NCBI RefSeq assembly: GCF_014641715.1
Contig: NZ_BMIG01000009.1
Location: 1 to 64,000, forward strand
DNA length: 64,000 nt
Direction of reading: 5' to 3'
From: Polaromonas eurypsychrophila
Lineage (GTDB): Bacteria; Pseudomonadota; Gammaproteobacteria; Burkholderiales; Burkholderiaceae_C
Made by a program: the position numbers and the translations under genes. Numbering within the stretch: the stretch's first letter is position 1; each line of letters begins with the position of its first letter. Below are positions 28,058 through 37,651 of this stretch, piece after piece. The notes under the pieces are model-generated. The model was not told the DNA's origin. It did no database searches and was given only the letters and a program-made list of their open reading frames with translations.

Positions 28058-30157
28058 TTAATTAAACGTCTTGCCTTCGGCGGCCAGTTTGGCCAGCAGT
28101 GGCGCCGGTTGCCAGAATGCCGCGTCGTCCAGAGGGTTCTGGGCAAACCGCTGCATGCTTTGCACCACATTGAACAGGCCGACCTGGTCGGCGTAGTTCA
28201 TGGGGCCACCACGGTAGATCGGGAAACCGTAACCCATCAGGTAAACCATGTCGATGTCGCTGGCTTTGGATGCAATGCCTTCTTCGAGGATGTGGGCGGC
28301 TTCGTTGACCAGCGCATAAACCAGGCGCTGGACAATTTCTTCGTCGGATATCTTGCGCGGCGTGATGCCCAGCGATGTGCGGTGATCTTCAATCATCTTG
28401 ATGACCTCGGCATTCGGAACGGCGTCGCGTTTGCCGGGCACATAGTCGTACCAGCCCGCGCCGGTTTTCTGGCCAAAGCGGCCTTTCTCACACAGCAAAT
28501 CGGCGGTCTTGCTGTATTTCATGCCCGGTTTTTCGGTGTGGCGGCGCTTGCGGATGGCCCAGCCAATGTCGTTACCGGCCAGGTCGCCCATGCGGAAGGG
28601 GCCCATGGCCATGCCGAATTTCTCCATGGCTTTGTCCACCTGCGCGGGAGTGCAGCCTTCGTCGAGCAGGAAACCGCCCTGGCGGCCGTACTGTTCGATC
28701 ATGCGGTTGCCGATGAAGCCGTCGCAGACGCCAGAAACCACGGCGGTTTTCCGGATCTTCTTGCTGACGGCCATCACGGTGGCCAGCACGTCCTTGGCGG
28801 TTTTTTCACCGCGAATGACTTCGAGCAGCTTCATCACATTGGCCGGGCTGAAGAAATGCATGCCCACCACATCTTGCGGGCGTTTCGTAAACGAGGCAAT
28901 CACGTTGACGTCCAGCGTCGAGGTGTTGGAGGCCAGAATCGCGCCGGGCTTCATCACACGGTCGAGTTCCTTGAAGACTTTTTCCTTGACACCCATTTCC
29001 TCAAACACCGCCTCGATCACCATGTCGGCGTCCTTCAGGTCGTCGTAGCTCAGCGTGGTGCTCAGCAGGCTCATGCGCTGCTCGTATTTGTCCTGCTTTA
29101 GCTTGCCGCGTTTGACCTGGGATTCGTAGTTCTTGCGAATGATGCCGATGCCTTTGTCCAGCGCTTCCTGTTTCATCTCCAGCATCTTGACCGGGATGCC
29201 GGCGTTCAGGAAGTTCATGGCAATACCGCCACCCATGGTGCCAGCGCCGATGACGGCGATGGACTGGATGTCGCGCTGCGGCGTGTCTTGCGGCACATCC
29301 GGAATTTTGGAAGCGGCACGCTCGGCCATGAAAATGTGGCGCAGGGCGCGGCTTTCCGGCGTGAACATCAGGGCGGTGAATATCTCGCGCTCAAAAGCCA
29401 TGCCGTCGTCAAATTTCTTCTTGGTGGCTGATTCCACGGCATCGACACACTTGCCCGGTGCCGGGAAGTTTTTAGCCATACCCTTGACCATATTGCGCGC
29501 AAACTGGAAATAGGCGTCGCCATTCGGGTGTTTGCACGGCAAGTTGCGCACCAGTGGCAAAGGTCGGGTGTCGGAGATGGCCTGGGCGAAAGCCAAAGCC
29601 TCCTCGGCCAGGGATTCGGCAGACGCCGCCATCTTGTCAAACAACTTCTGGCCAGGGATCTGCGCCAGCAGTTCGCTCTTGACGGGCTCGCCACTGACAA
29701 TCATGTTGAGCGCGGGCTCCACGCCCAGTGCGCGCGGCAAGCGCTGCGTGCCGCCTGCGCCCGGAATCAGTCCGAGCTTGACTTCAGGCAAGGCGACGCT
29801 GCAATCAGGTGCAGCAATGCGGTAGTGGCAACCGAGCGCCAGCTCCAGACCGCCGCCCATACACACCGAGTGAACCGCAGCCACCACAGGTTTGGAAGAA
29901 TTTTCCAGGGCAAGAATCACGCTCAGCAGATTCGGCTCTGCGAGCGCTTTGGGGGAGCCAAATTCCTTGATATCGGCCCCGCCAGAAAAGGCCTTGCCGG
30001 CACCCGTCAGCACGATCGATTTGACGGTGGAGTCAGCATGGGCCTTTTGCAGACCGTCCGTGATGCCCACGCGGGTGGCATGACCCAGGCCATTGACAGG
30101 CGGGTTCTCAAGTGTGATGACCGCCACACTGCCGTGGACTTCGTATTTCGCTGTCAT
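28058..30157 (-). CDS. FadB-like enoyl-CoA hydratase/3-hydroxyacyl-CoA dehydrogenase
   Basis: A 699-residue bifunctional enzyme. The N-terminal crotonase domain has [16 protein letters not shown] and [18 protein letters not shown]; the central NAD-binding domain starts at [20 protein letters not shown], and the C-terminal 3HCDH domains follow ([13 protein letters not shown], then [14 protein letters not shown]). It hydrates enoyl-CoA and oxidises the 3-hydroxyacyl-CoA. It is the first gene of the run leading to the thiolase and dehydrogenase. A palindromic site 73 bp upstream may be its operator. Confidence 0.95.
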   Translation of the reverse strand: MTAKYEVHGSVAVITLENPPVNGLGHATRVGITDGLQKAHADSTVKSIVLTGAGKAFSGGADIKEFGSPKALAEPNLLSVILALENSSKPVVAAVHSVCMGGGLELALGCHYRIAAPDCSVALPEVKLGLIPGAGGTQRLPRALGVEPALNMIVSGEPVKSELLAQIPGQKLFDKMAASAESLAEEALAFAQAISDTRPLPLVRNLPCKHPNGDAYFQFARNMVKGMAKNFPAPGKCVDAVESATKKKFDDGMAFEREIFTALMFTPESRALRHIFMAERAASKIPDVPQDTPQRDIQSIAVIGAGTMGGGIAMNFLNAGIPVKMLEMKQEALDKGIGIIRKNYESQVKRGKLKQDKYEQRMSLLSTTLSYDDLKDADMVIEAVFEEMGVKEKVFKELDRVMKPGAILASNTSTLDVNVIASFTKRPQDVVGMHFFSPANVMKLLEVIRGEKTAKDVLATVMAVSKKIRKTAVVSGVCDGFIGNRMIEQYGRQGGFLLDEGCTPAQVDKAMEKFGMAMGPFRMGDLAGNDIGWAIRKRRHTEKPGMKYSKTADLLCEKGRFGQKTGAGWYDYVPGKRDAVPNAEVIKMIEDHRTSLGITPRKISDEEIVQRLVYALVNEAAHILEEGIASKASDIDMVYLMGYGFPIYRGGPMNYADQVGLFNVVQSMQRFAQNPLDDAAFWQPAPLLAKLAAEGKTFN

Positions 30158-30229
30158 GTGTTTTTCCTTTGTTGCGTGATTCTCAGCTACTGATCGCCGA
30201 AGCCCTGACAGAGCCGGACTGATAGAAAT

Positions 30230-30243
30230 AGTACGACCGTTCT
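30230..30243. promoter_or_regulatory. Palindromic operator candidate upstream of the FadB-like gene
   Basis: AGTACGACCGTTCT is an imperfect 14-bp palindrome (outer AG/CT and ACG/CGT blocks match). It is followed by an A/T-rich stretch. It looks like TetR-family operators that control fatty acid degradation genes, but no such regulator is encoded in the window. Confidence 0.4.
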
Positions 30244-30453
30244 TTTCTTATTGTAGAGAGCTTATGTTGCAGTGCAACCCTGAGGGCCGCCTGCATTGTC
30301 CCTGCCGCGACAAAAACCGGCTTGCTGGCAAAGGCTGTGACGATTTTGGCAGCGAGAGAGCCGAGGTGGCCTCGGGGGAGCGGAACCGTACCAAAATACG
30401 GTGAGCACCGCAGGCGTCAGATCAGCCCGCGCAGTAGAAAGATTCATAGTCTC

Positions 30454-31149
30454 TCAGACTTCCAGCCATTCCTTGCGGATATAGGCATCGGCCCGCAGGC
30501 TGTCGGGCGTGCCCTGGAACACGATGCTGCCGTGGCCCATGACCAGCGCGCGGTCCGAAATCGCCATGGCAATGGTCAATTTTTGCTCAATCAGCAGTAC
30601 CGAAATCCCTTTGGCTTTCAGGGTTTGCAGATACTGGCCCACCAGCTCGACAATTTTGGGCGCCAGCCCTTCGGTCGGCTCGTCGATGATGATCAGGTCC
30701 GGATCGCCCATCAGCGCGCGGCACAGGGTCAGCATCTGCTGCTCGCCGCCGGACAACACACCGGCCTCGTTATGCTGCCGCTCCCTGAGGCGCGGAAACA
30801 TCTGGTACATGTCCTCAAACGACCAGCGGCTGCCTTTGCCCTTGCCTTTTTGCCCGAGCATCAGATTCTGGTGAACCGTCAGCGTCGGGAAGATGTCGCG
30901 GTTCTCGGGCACATAGCCAATTCCCAAGTGGGCAATCTCGTAGGCCTTGCGGCCGGCGATCTGCTTGCCTTTCCACTGGATGTCGCCCTGGCAATCGACC
31001 AAGCCCATGATGGCCTTGGCGGTGGTGGAACGGCCGGACCCGTTGCGCCCCAGCAAGGCTACGATCTCACCGGGCTGGACGTCGAAATGAACGCCATGCA
31101 GCACATGGCTCTTGCCGTAGTAGGCGTGAAGGTTTTCTATTTTCAGCAT
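30454..31149 (-). CDS. livF: Branched-chain amino acid-type ABC transporter ATPase (LivF-like)
   Basis: A 231-residue ABC ATPase of the LivF type. The Walker A reads GRNGSGRSTT, with Arg40 in place of the invariant Lys. The signature is LSGGEQQML and Walker B is PDLIIIDEPTEG. It powers the importer formed with LivG, LivM and LivH. The neighbouring LivG has a normal Walker A. It is the last gene of the liv run, separated from livG by a family B repeat. In this setting the substrate may be a carboxylic acid rather than an amino acid. Confidence 0.92.
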   Translation of the reverse strand: MLKIENLHAYYGKSHVLHGVHFDVQPGEIVALLGRNGSGRSTTAKAIMGLVDCQGDIQWKGKQIAGRKAYEIAHLGIGYVPENRDIFPTLTVHQNLMLGQKGKGKGSRWSFEDMYQMFPRLRERQHNEAGVLSGGEQQMLTLCRALMGDPDLIIIDEPTEGLAPKIVELVGQYLQTLKAKGISVLLIEQKLTIAMAISDRALVMGHGSIVFQGTPDSLRADAYIRKEWLEV

Positions 31150-31167
31150 GAAAGGCTCCGACGGGCA

Positions 31168-31312
31168 GTCCCCAGAAACATGGCCCCCGAGGGGCTGGAG
31201 CCTGCGGCTCCACAGCTACTTGAGCAGCTTTGGACAGGCGACAGAGGCGAAGCGTCTCGTGAGCCGCGGCCTGCAAGGCCTCGCGCAGTACACGAAGTGA
31301 CAAGTGTGGGGG
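31168..31312. repeat. Family B repeat, copy 3, between livF and livG
   Basis: Contains CCCCCGAGGGGCTGG, CAGCTACTTGAGCAGC and, on the minus strand, ACACTTGTCACTTCGTGTAC. It accounts for nearly all of the gap between the two ATPase genes, which are usually adjacent in liv operons. Confidence 0.65.
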
Positions 31313-31317
31313 TCATA

Positions 31318-32088
31318 TCAATGGCTCCCCGCCTGAGTGTCGGCGACATGGGAGCCCAAATAAGCCTCCTGCACGCGCGGATTGGCACGCACCGCGTCCG
31401 GCGTGTCGAAAGCCAGCACCTCGCCGTACACCACCACGGCAATGCGGTCGGCCAGGCCGAACACCACACCCATGTCGTGCTCCACCGTCAGCAGGGTTTT
31501 GCCCACGGTCACTTCCTTGATCAGGTTGATGAAGCGGCTGGTTTCGCTGCGGCTCATGCCTGCCGTCGGTTCGTCTAGCAGGATGACGCCGGCGCCACCG
31601 GCAATGGTGATGCCGATTTCCAGCGCGCGCTGCTCCGCATAGGTCAGGTTGATGGCCAGTACATCGCGCTTTTTATCGAGCTTGATCATTTTCATGAGCT
31701 CGTCGGCGCGGTCATTCGCGTCGTCCAGGTCGGCGAGAAACTTCAGGAAGGTGTATTTGTAGCCCAGGCTCCAGAGCACACCGCAGCGCAGGTTTTCAAA
31801 CACACTGAGCTTGGGGAAGATGTTGGTGATCTGGAAACTGCGTGACAGGCCCAGCCGATTGATCTCGAACGGCTTTTTGCCGTTGATGCGTTGGCCACCG
31901 AGCAGCACGTCACCACTGCTGGGCTCGAAGCGCCCGCTGATCAGGTTAAACAACGTCGACTTGCCGGCGCCGTTAGGGCCGATGATGCCAACGCGTTCGC
32001 CAGCATTCACGGCCAGATTCACGCCGCGGATGATCTCGGTCTTGCCGAAACTCTTGCGCAGGTCTTTCAGTTCAAGTGCGTAGGTCAT
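31318..32088 (-). CDS. livG: Branched-chain amino acid-type ABC transporter ATPase (LivG-like)
   Basis: A 256-residue ATPase from ATG 32088 (MTYALELKDLRKSFGKTEII). The upstream open stretch to 32313 is translated repeat and is excluded. Walker A is GPNGAGKST, the LivG-type ABC signature region is LTYAEQRALEIG, and Walker B is VILLDEPTAGM, followed by TVEHDMGVVF. The residue pattern is complete, unlike LivF. It couples ATP hydrolysis to import through LivH and LivM. Confidence 0.93.
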   Translation of the reverse strand: MTYALELKDLRKSFGKTEIIRGVNLAVNAGERVGIIGPNGAGKSTLFNLISGRFEPSSGDVLLGGQRINGKKPFEINRLGLSRSFQITNIFPKLSVFENLRCGVLWSLGYKYTFLKFLADLDDANDRADELMKMIKLDKKRDVLAINLTYAEQRALEIGITIAGGAGVILLDEPTAGMSRSETSRFINLIKEVTVGKTLLTVEHDMGVVFGLADRIAVVVYGEVLAFDTPDAVRANPRVQEAYLGSHVADTQAGSH

Positions 32089-32109
32089 ATTGTTTTCCGC
32101 CGGTTCAGC

Positions 32110-32224
32110 GCGCCGTACAAGACGGAACCAGCGTAAGGATGATCGGCCGCCGCGCAGGGCCGCCCCAAGCAAGGCCAGCCCCCTCGGGGTGCAGCGAAGT
32201 ACACGCAGTGACAAGCGTGGGGGC
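32110..32224. repeat. Family B repeat, copy 4, between livG and livM
   Basis: On the minus strand it reads GAGCCCCCACGCTTGTCACT, then GCGTGTACTTCGCTGCACCC, CGAGGGGGCTGGCCTTGCTT and GGGGCGGCCC. This is the cleanest copy of the family in the window and gives its consensus. Confidence 0.78.
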
Positions 32225-33514
32225 TCATAGATTTTCCCTGCGCTTGATTTCTTTTTCGATGTACTCCTGAATGTCGCCCCACTCGACCAGGAACTGGCGT
32301 CGCGTGACTTCAAACAGGCCCAGCCCGGTCAGCATCACAAACGCCGAGCCGAACCAGCTATTAAGGTTTTTGACGTCGAGCGTGACGCCCAAAAACTTGA
32401 GCTGCGATCCCAGCGTGGTGTTGAGTTGCATGTGGTAGACCATCTCTATCATCGCGCCAGCGCCCGCCAGTAAGACCAGCACCGTGACCGTCATCGCCAG
32501 GTAGCTGACCCACAGTTGACGGAGCTTGCCGAAAGCCGCCACGCGCAGGTTCATCATGATCAGGCTTGCGATGCCGCCGGGCGCATACATCACCATGAAC
32601 AGGAACACCAGGCCCAGGTAGAGCAACCAGGCATTGGTGAACTCGGACAGCAACACCGTTGCCAGCACCATCAGAATGCCGCCGATGATTGGACCGAAGA
32701 AAAAGGTGGCGCCGCCCAGGAAGGTGAACAACAAATACCCGCCCGAGCGTGCTGCGCCCACAACCTCGGCCGTGACGATCTCGAAATTCAGCGCCGCCAG
32801 GCCACCGGAGATGCCGGCAAAAAAGCCGGCAATGATGAAAGCCATGTACCGCACTTTTTGGGTGTCATACCCGACAAACTCGACCCGCTCGGGGTTGTCT
32901 CGCACGGCATTGAGCATGCGTCCCAACGGTGTGCGGGTAAAAGCGAACATGAGACCCACAGCGACAAAGGTATAGCAGGCAATCAGGTAATAAACCTGAA
33001 TTTGCGGGCCGAAGTTGACACCCATCACGGCTTTGCCGGTGACCCGGTTGCCCGATACGCCGCCCTCACCGCCAAAAAACTCCGGAATCATCAGCGACAG
33101 CGCGAAGACCAGTTCGCCCAGCCCCAGCGTGATCATCGCAAAGGTGGTGCCCGATTTGCGTGTGGTGACATACCCGAACAACACCGCAAACCCGACACCG
33201 GCCAGACCGCCCACCAGCGGCACGACGGACACCGGTAGCGGCAACGCGCCGTTGCCTACGCTGTTGAGCGCATGAATGGCGAGGAAGGAGCCGAGGCCGG
33301 TATAGACCGCATGTCCGAAGCTCAGCATGCCGCCCTGCCCCAACAACATGTTGTAGGACAGGCAGGCAATGATGGCAATACCCATCTGGGACAACACGGT
33401 CAGGCTCAGGCCGCTGCCAAATACCATGGGGGCGACCACGAGAAGCACTGCGAACAGCCCCCAGGTTAGCCAGCGCCCGATGTTGAGTGGCTTGAATTGG
33501 TAGTGGGTTTTCAT
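32225..33514 (-). CDS. livM: Branched-chain amino acid-type ABC permease (LivM-like) with C-terminal extension
   Basis: A 429-residue inner-membrane permease. The conserved LivM core includes LSYNMLLGQGGMLSFGHAVY, LGRMLNAVRDNPERVEFVG and FLGGATFFFGPIIGG. After the core (about residue 330) there are two further hydrophobic segments (SYLAMTVTVLVLLAGAGAMI and FGSAFVMLTGLGLFEV) and a charged tail, making it about 100 residues longer than typical LivM. It lies 3 bp after livH, so the permeases are co-translated. Confidence 0.92.
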   Translation of the reverse strand: MKTHYQFKPLNIGRWLTWGLFAVLLVVAPMVFGSGLSLTVLSQMGIAIIACLSYNMLLGQGGMLSFGHAVYTGLGSFLAIHALNSVGNGALPLPVSVVPLVGGLAGVGFAVLFGYVTTRKSGTTFAMITLGLGELVFALSLMIPEFFGGEGGVSGNRVTGKAVMGVNFGPQIQVYYLIACYTFVAVGLMFAFTRTPLGRMLNAVRDNPERVEFVGYDTQKVRYMAFIIAGFFAGISGGLAALNFEIVTAEVVGAARSGGYLLFTFLGGATFFFGPIIGGILMVLATVLLSEFTNAWLLYLGLVFLFMVMYAPGGIASLIMMNLRVAAFGKLRQLWVSYLAMTVTVLVLLAGAGAMIEMVYHMQLNTTLGSQLKFLGVTLDVKNLNSWFGSAFVMLTGLGLFEVTRRQFLVEWGDIQEYIEKEIKRRENL

Positions 33515-33517
33515 GGG

Positions 33518-34552
33518 TTAGCCCTCCCGCTTGCCGAGCAGGCCGCGCGGCCTGAAGATCAGGATGAGCACCAAAAACAAATAGGGAAGGATAGGCGCCA
33601 CCTGCGACAACGTGAGTTTGATATACGAGTTGTTGGCCACAGCAGCGCTGAGCGGCAAACCGATCTGCTCGGCCAGGGTGACCAGCGAATAATCGAAAGC
33701 CACGGCGAAGGTCTGGATCACACCGATCAGCACAGAGGCCACAAATGCGCCGGACAGCGAACCCATGCCGCCCACCACCACCACCACGAAGATGACAGAA
33801 CCCACCGTGGCGGCCATGGCCGGCTCGGTCAGGAAGGTGCTGCCACCGATCACTCCAGCAAGACCAGCCAGCGCCGAACCCGCGCCAAACACCAGCATGA
33901 ACACGCGCGGCACGTTGTGGCCCAGGGACTCTACCGCCTCCGGGTGCGTCAGCGCGGCCTGAATCACCAGGCCGATGCGGGTGCGGGTCAGCAACAACCA
34001 GACCGACGCCAGCATGATCACTGCTACCAGCATCATGAAACCGCGGGTGGCGGGAAACGGAGAGCAAACAATGCGCACCGCCGCGTCGGCTGTACTGCAC
34101 AGCTCGGCGGGCGCGGCGCCCCAGAACAGGCTCAAACCCTTGATCGAATCATTGATCAAGGTGAAAGCCGGTCCCTGGAGGAGTTCGGGCGGGCGGAATT
34201 CCACCGCGATGCGGCCCCAAATCAGCTGAACCAGTTCAACGATCACGTAGGACAGCCCGAAGGTGATCAGTAGTTCGGGAACATGGCCGAACTTGTGGAC
34301 CTTGCGCAAACACTGGCGCTCAAACAACGCGCCCAGTGTGCCGACCACCAGCGGGGCGATCAGCAAGGCTGGCCAGAATCCGACGAATTGGGCCACGGTG
34401 TAGCCCACATACGCGCCCAGCATGTAAAAGCTGGCGTGCGCGAAATTCAGGACCCCCATCATGCTGAAAATCAGCGTGAGTCCCGAACTCAGCATGAACA
34501 GCAAGAGCCCGTAGCTCAGCCCGTTCAGCATCGAGATGATGAAAAACTCCAT
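33518..34552 (-). CDS. livH: Branched-chain amino acid-type ABC permease (LivH-like)
   Basis: A 344-residue integral membrane permease with the LivH pattern: LNGLSYGLLLFMLSSGLTLI at the start, GVLNFAHASFYMLGAYVGYT, and GGMGSLSGAFVASVLIG near the end. It pairs with LivM to form the channel. A hairpin-T stretch lies between it and the upstream binding-protein gene, suggesting that the binding protein is made in excess over the permease. Confidence 0.93.
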   Translation of the reverse strand: MEFFIISMLNGLSYGLLLFMLSSGLTLIFSMMGVLNFAHASFYMLGAYVGYTVAQFVGFWPALLIAPLVVGTLGALFERQCLRKVHKFGHVPELLITFGLSYVIVELVQLIWGRIAVEFRPPELLQGPAFTLINDSIKGLSLFWGAAPAELCSTADAAVRIVCSPFPATRGFMMLVAVIMLASVWLLLTRTRIGLVIQAALTHPEAVESLGHNVPRVFMLVFGAGSALAGLAGVIGGSTFLTEPAMAATVGSVIFVVVVVGGMGSLSGAFVASVLIGVIQTFAVAFDYSLVTLAEQIGLPLSAAVANNSYIKLTLSQVAPILPYLFLVLILIFRPRGLLGKREG

Positions 34553-34583
34553 TCAGCGTGACCTTCCTCGTCGGTAAAAGTAA

Positions 34584-34615
34584 AAGAGCCCGATACGGCG
34601 ACCCGCTCGGGCTCT
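34584..34615 (-). terminator. Terminator/attenuator between the binding-protein gene and livH
   Basis: On the minus strand AGAGCCCGA and TCGGGCTCT form a perfect 9-bp stem, followed by TTTACTTTT. It lies 19 bp after the binding-protein stop codon. Its likely effect is partial termination, so that the abundant binding protein exceeds the membrane components. Confidence 0.75.
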
Positions 34616-34633
34616 GTCTTGAGGCGTCGGAAT

Positions 34634-35866
34634 TTACGGACGCTTCATCTGGCAGCTGGTGGGCGTGCTCGACACGTAGTTCGGATACTCCTTGAGCATC
34701 GCCAGCGTCATGCCGGTTTTTTCAGGGCTGTACGGGCTCTTGGCATCTGCCTTTTGCCACACCGACATGTAGAGCGGCTGCTGCAACTGATGGTCAGTCT
34801 TGCGCATTTCGACTTCGCCGTTGAAACTCTTGACCTTCAGGCCTTCCATGGCGGCCGCCACCTTCACCGGGTCGGTGGATTTGGCCTTGGCCATGGCCGC
34901 GCCCAGCATCTCGAAAATGCGGATGGTCGAGCCGGTGTAGAAGTCGTCGTTGTACTTGGTGTTGAATTCCTTCATCCACTTTTCCATCTGCCCACCCATG
35001 TTGTAGTGGTTGTAGGCGATCTGGTAGACGCGTCCGGCGCCGTTCTGGCCCAGGGCGGTTGGCGTGCCCGTGACGCCGGCGTAGTAGGTGAAAAACTTGC
35101 CGTTGTAGCCATTTTCATTGGCGGCCTTGATCAGCAGCGACAGGTCGGAGCCCCAGTTGCCGGTGATCACGGTGTCGGCGCCCGAGGCTTTGATCTTGGC
35201 GATGTACGGTGCAAAGTCACGCGTTTGTGCCAGCGGGTGCAGATCTTCGCCAACAACCTGGATGTCCGGGCGCTTGCGGGCCAGGGACTCTTTGCCGAAC
35301 TTCACGACCTGATGCCCGTGCGAGTAGTTCTGGTTCAGGAAATAGACCTTCTTGATATCAGGCTGGGTAGCTATGAAGCTCGACATCGCCTCCATCTTCA
35401 TCGATGTATCTGCGTCAAAACGGAAGTGCCAATAGTTGCACTTGCTGTTGGTCAGGTCTGGGTCCACGGCCGAGTCGTTGAGGTAGATCACCTCCTTGCC
35501 GGGGTTGCGCTCATTGTGTTTGGCGACGGCGTCGCTCAAGGCCAGAGCCACCGAGGAACCATTGCCCTGGATGATGTAGCGCGCACCCTGGTCAATCGCG
35601 GCTTTAAGGGCGTTGAGGCTTTCCGCAGGACTGAGTTTGTTGTCGATGGTCGAGAACTCAAACTTCACGCCCGCCGGGTTGCCAGCGCCACTAAATTTTT
35701 CAGCAAAAAACTGATAGCCCTTGGCCTGGCTGACGCCTACCGGCCCGAGCAGCCCGGTCAGGGGATCGATCCTGACCACTTTGACGGTTTCGCCCTTCTG
35801 GGCAAAGGACATGCCAGCGGCCATCATCATGGCCGATGCTGCAACAATTTTCATGGTCAATTTCAT
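34634..35866 (-). CDS. Branched-chain amino acid-type ABC transporter substrate-binding protein
   Basis: A 410-residue periplasmic protein from ATG 35866 with a good ribosome site (CAGGAGAC). A signal peptide (MKIVAASAMMMAAGMSFAQK) precedes the type I binding fold: RIDPLTGLLGPVGVSQAKGY, KLSPAESLNALKAAIDQGAR and FLNQNYSHGHQVVKFG. The LivK family includes binders of amino acids, amides and aromatic or aliphatic acids. The surrounding acyl-CoA genes favour an acid, by inference. Confidence 0.92.
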   Translation of the reverse strand: MKLTMKIVAASAMMMAAGMSFAQKGETVKVVRIDPLTGLLGPVGVSQAKGYQFFAEKFSGAGNPAGVKFEFSTIDNKLSPAESLNALKAAIDQGARYIIQGNGSSVALALSDAVAKHNERNPGKEVIYLNDSAVDPDLTNSKCNYWHFRFDADTSMKMEAMSSFIATQPDIKKVYFLNQNYSHGHQVVKFGKESLARKRPDIQVVGEDLHPLAQTRDFAPYIAKIKASGADTVITGNWGSDLSLLIKAANENGYNGKFFTYYAGVTGTPTALGQNGAGRVYQIAYNHYNMGGQMEKWMKEFNTKYNDDFYTGSTIRIFEMLGAAMAKAKSTDPVKVAAAMEGLKVKSFNGEVEMRKTDHQLQQPLYMSVWQKADAKSPYSPEKTGMTLAMLKEYPNYVSSTPTSCQMKRP

Positions 35867-35991
35867 CAATGTCTCCTGGTTAACTGATAAGGGCAGCGTA
35901 CAAGTTTTTGTGCGCTGCAGCGTAGGGGATTGCCCGTAAAAAAATGCTTGGCTATCGCACAGGCGACAAGCCAGGTGCAACGGGTGAATTC

Positions 35992-36014
35992 GTCATTCCG
36001 CCAAGCGGAATGAC
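35992..36014. repeat. Perfect 10-bp inverted repeat after the acyl-CoA ligase gene
   Basis: GTCATTCCGC and GCGGAATGAC flank a CAA loop. It lies 8 bp past the ligase stop codon. There is no T run on either side, so it is more likely an mRNA-stabilising hairpin or repeat remnant (outer GTCAT/ATGAC as in family C) than a terminator. Confidence 0.6.
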
Positions 36015-36022
36015 GCCGCGAC

Positions 36023-37651
36023 CTACACACCGGGCAAGGTGTAGTCCTTGAGCTGTTCGCGCAGCCGTGTCTTGAGCATTTTTCCTGTGGCGCCCAGCGG
36101 AATCGCATCGACGAACACCACATCGTCCGGAATTTGCCATTTGGCGGTTTTACCTTCATAAAACTTGATCAACTCCTCGCGCGTGACCTCGGCGCCGGGC
36201 TTTTTCACCACGGCGATGATGGGGCGTTCGTCCCATTTCGGGTGCCGCACGCCGATGCAGGCTGCCATGGCCACGGCGGGGTGAGCCACGGCGATGTTTT
36301 CGATGTCGATGGAGCTGATCCACTCGCCACCGGACTTGATCACATCCTTGCTGCGATCGGTGATCTGCATATAACCATCGGCGTCGATTGTGGCCACGTC
36401 GCCGGTTGGAAACCAGCCGTTGATCAGCGGGTTGCCGCCCTCCCCCTTGAAATACTCGCCGACGATCCAAGGGCCTTTCACATGCAGGTCGCCATAGGCC
36501 TTGCCGTCCCATACCAGCTCCTTGCCGTCCTCGCCGACGATTTTCATGTCCATGCCATAGATCGCCCGCCCCTGCTTGAGCCGAATCTTCATCTGCTCGT
36601 CTTTCGACATGCCCAGGTGTTTGTTCTTCAGGGTGCAGAGTGTTCCGAGCGGCGACATTTCAGTCATACCCCAGGCGTGCAGCACCTCAACGCCGTAGTC
36701 TTCCTGGAAGGCATGAATCATGGCCGGCGGGCAGGCCGAGCCGCCAATCACCGTGCGTTTGAGGGTGGAAAATTTCAGACCCGCCGGTTTCATGTGGCCC
36801 AGCATCATCTGCCAGACGGTAGGCACGCCGGCGGCATAGGTCACCTTCTCGTTCTCGATCAGCTCGTACACCGACTTGCCGTCCAGGCCGGGGCCCGGAA
36901 ACACCAGCTTGGCGCCGGTCAGCGCAGCCGAGTACGGAATGCCCCAGGCATTGACGTGGAACATGGGCACCACGGGAAGAATTGAGTCACGCGCGCTCAG
37001 GCACATGACGTCGGGCAGTGCTGCGGCATAGGCATGCAGGATGGTTGAACGGTGGCTGTACAGTGCCGCCTTCGGGTTGCCGGTGGTGCCGCTGGTGTAA
37101 CACATGCTCGACGCCGAATTTTCATCAAAACTGGGCCAGCTGTAGTTGGCAGAATGCGGGGCGATCCAGGCTTCGTAGCTGCTCAGGTTCGGAATGCCGC
37201 TGTCAACCGGGAGCTTGTCAGCGTCACACAGTGCGATGTAGTGTTTGATGGTGGTGCATTTCGCATGAAAGGCCTGGACCAGCGGCAAAAAGGACAAGTC
37301 AAAAAACAGCACCTGATCTTCGGCGTGGTTGGCAATCCAGGACACCAGGTCGGGATGCAGGCGCGGATTCAACGTGTGCAGCACGCGGCCGGAGCCGCTG
37401 ACGCCGAAATACAGCTCAAGGTGCCGGTAGCCGTTCCAGGCCAGAGTGGCAATGCGGTCACCGAACTGCAGCTTCAGCGCATCCAGCGCCCTTGCCACCT
37501 GTCGCGAGCGGCTCGCCACGTCACGGTAGGTATAGCGGTGAATATCGCCCTCCACACGGCGCGAGACGATTTCTGCGTCGCCGTGATGGCGCTCCGCAAA
37601 ATCAATCAGCGACGAAATCAGCAGCGGCTGGCTTTGCATCAAACCCAACAT
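36023..37651 (-). CDS. AMP-dependent acyl-CoA ligase (long-chain fatty acid-CoA ligase type)
   Basis: A 542-residue adenylate-forming enzyme. The P-loop is SMCYTSGTTGNPK, followed by VVPMFHVNAWGIPYSAAL and AWGMTEMSPLGT; the hinge is NGWFPTGDVATIDADGYMQI and the catalytic C-terminal Lys is in GATGKMLKTRL. It converts a carboxylic acid to acyl-CoA via acyl-AMP. It is first in the long minus-strand region and probably supplies acyl-CoA to the dehydrogenases and FadB-like enzyme. The start codon at 37651 follows a well-spaced purine-rich stretch. Confidence 0.93.
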   Translation of the reverse strand: MLGLMQSQPLLISSLIDFAERHHGDAEIVSRRVEGDIHRYTYRDVASRSRQVARALDALKLQFGDRIATLAWNGYRHLELYFGVSGSGRVLHTLNPRLHPDLVSWIANHAEDQVLFFDLSFLPLVQAFHAKCTTIKHYIALCDADKLPVDSGIPNLSSYEAWIAPHSANYSWPSFDENSASSMCYTSGTTGNPKAALYSHRSTILHAYAAALPDVMCLSARDSILPVVPMFHVNAWGIPYSAALTGAKLVFPGPGLDGKSVYELIENEKVTYAAGVPTVWQMMLGHMKPAGLKFSTLKRTVIGGSACPPAMIHAFQEDYGVEVLHAWGMTEMSPLGTLCTLKNKHLGMSKDEQMKIRLKQGRAIYGMDMKIVGEDGKELVWDGKAYGDLHVKGPWIVGEYFKGEGGNPLINGWFPTGDVATIDADGYMQITDRSKDVIKSGGEWISSIDIENIAVAHPAVAMAACIGVRHPKWDERPIIAVVKKPGAEVTREELIKFYEGKTAKWQIPDDVVFVDAIPLGATGKMLKTRLREQLKDYTLPGV

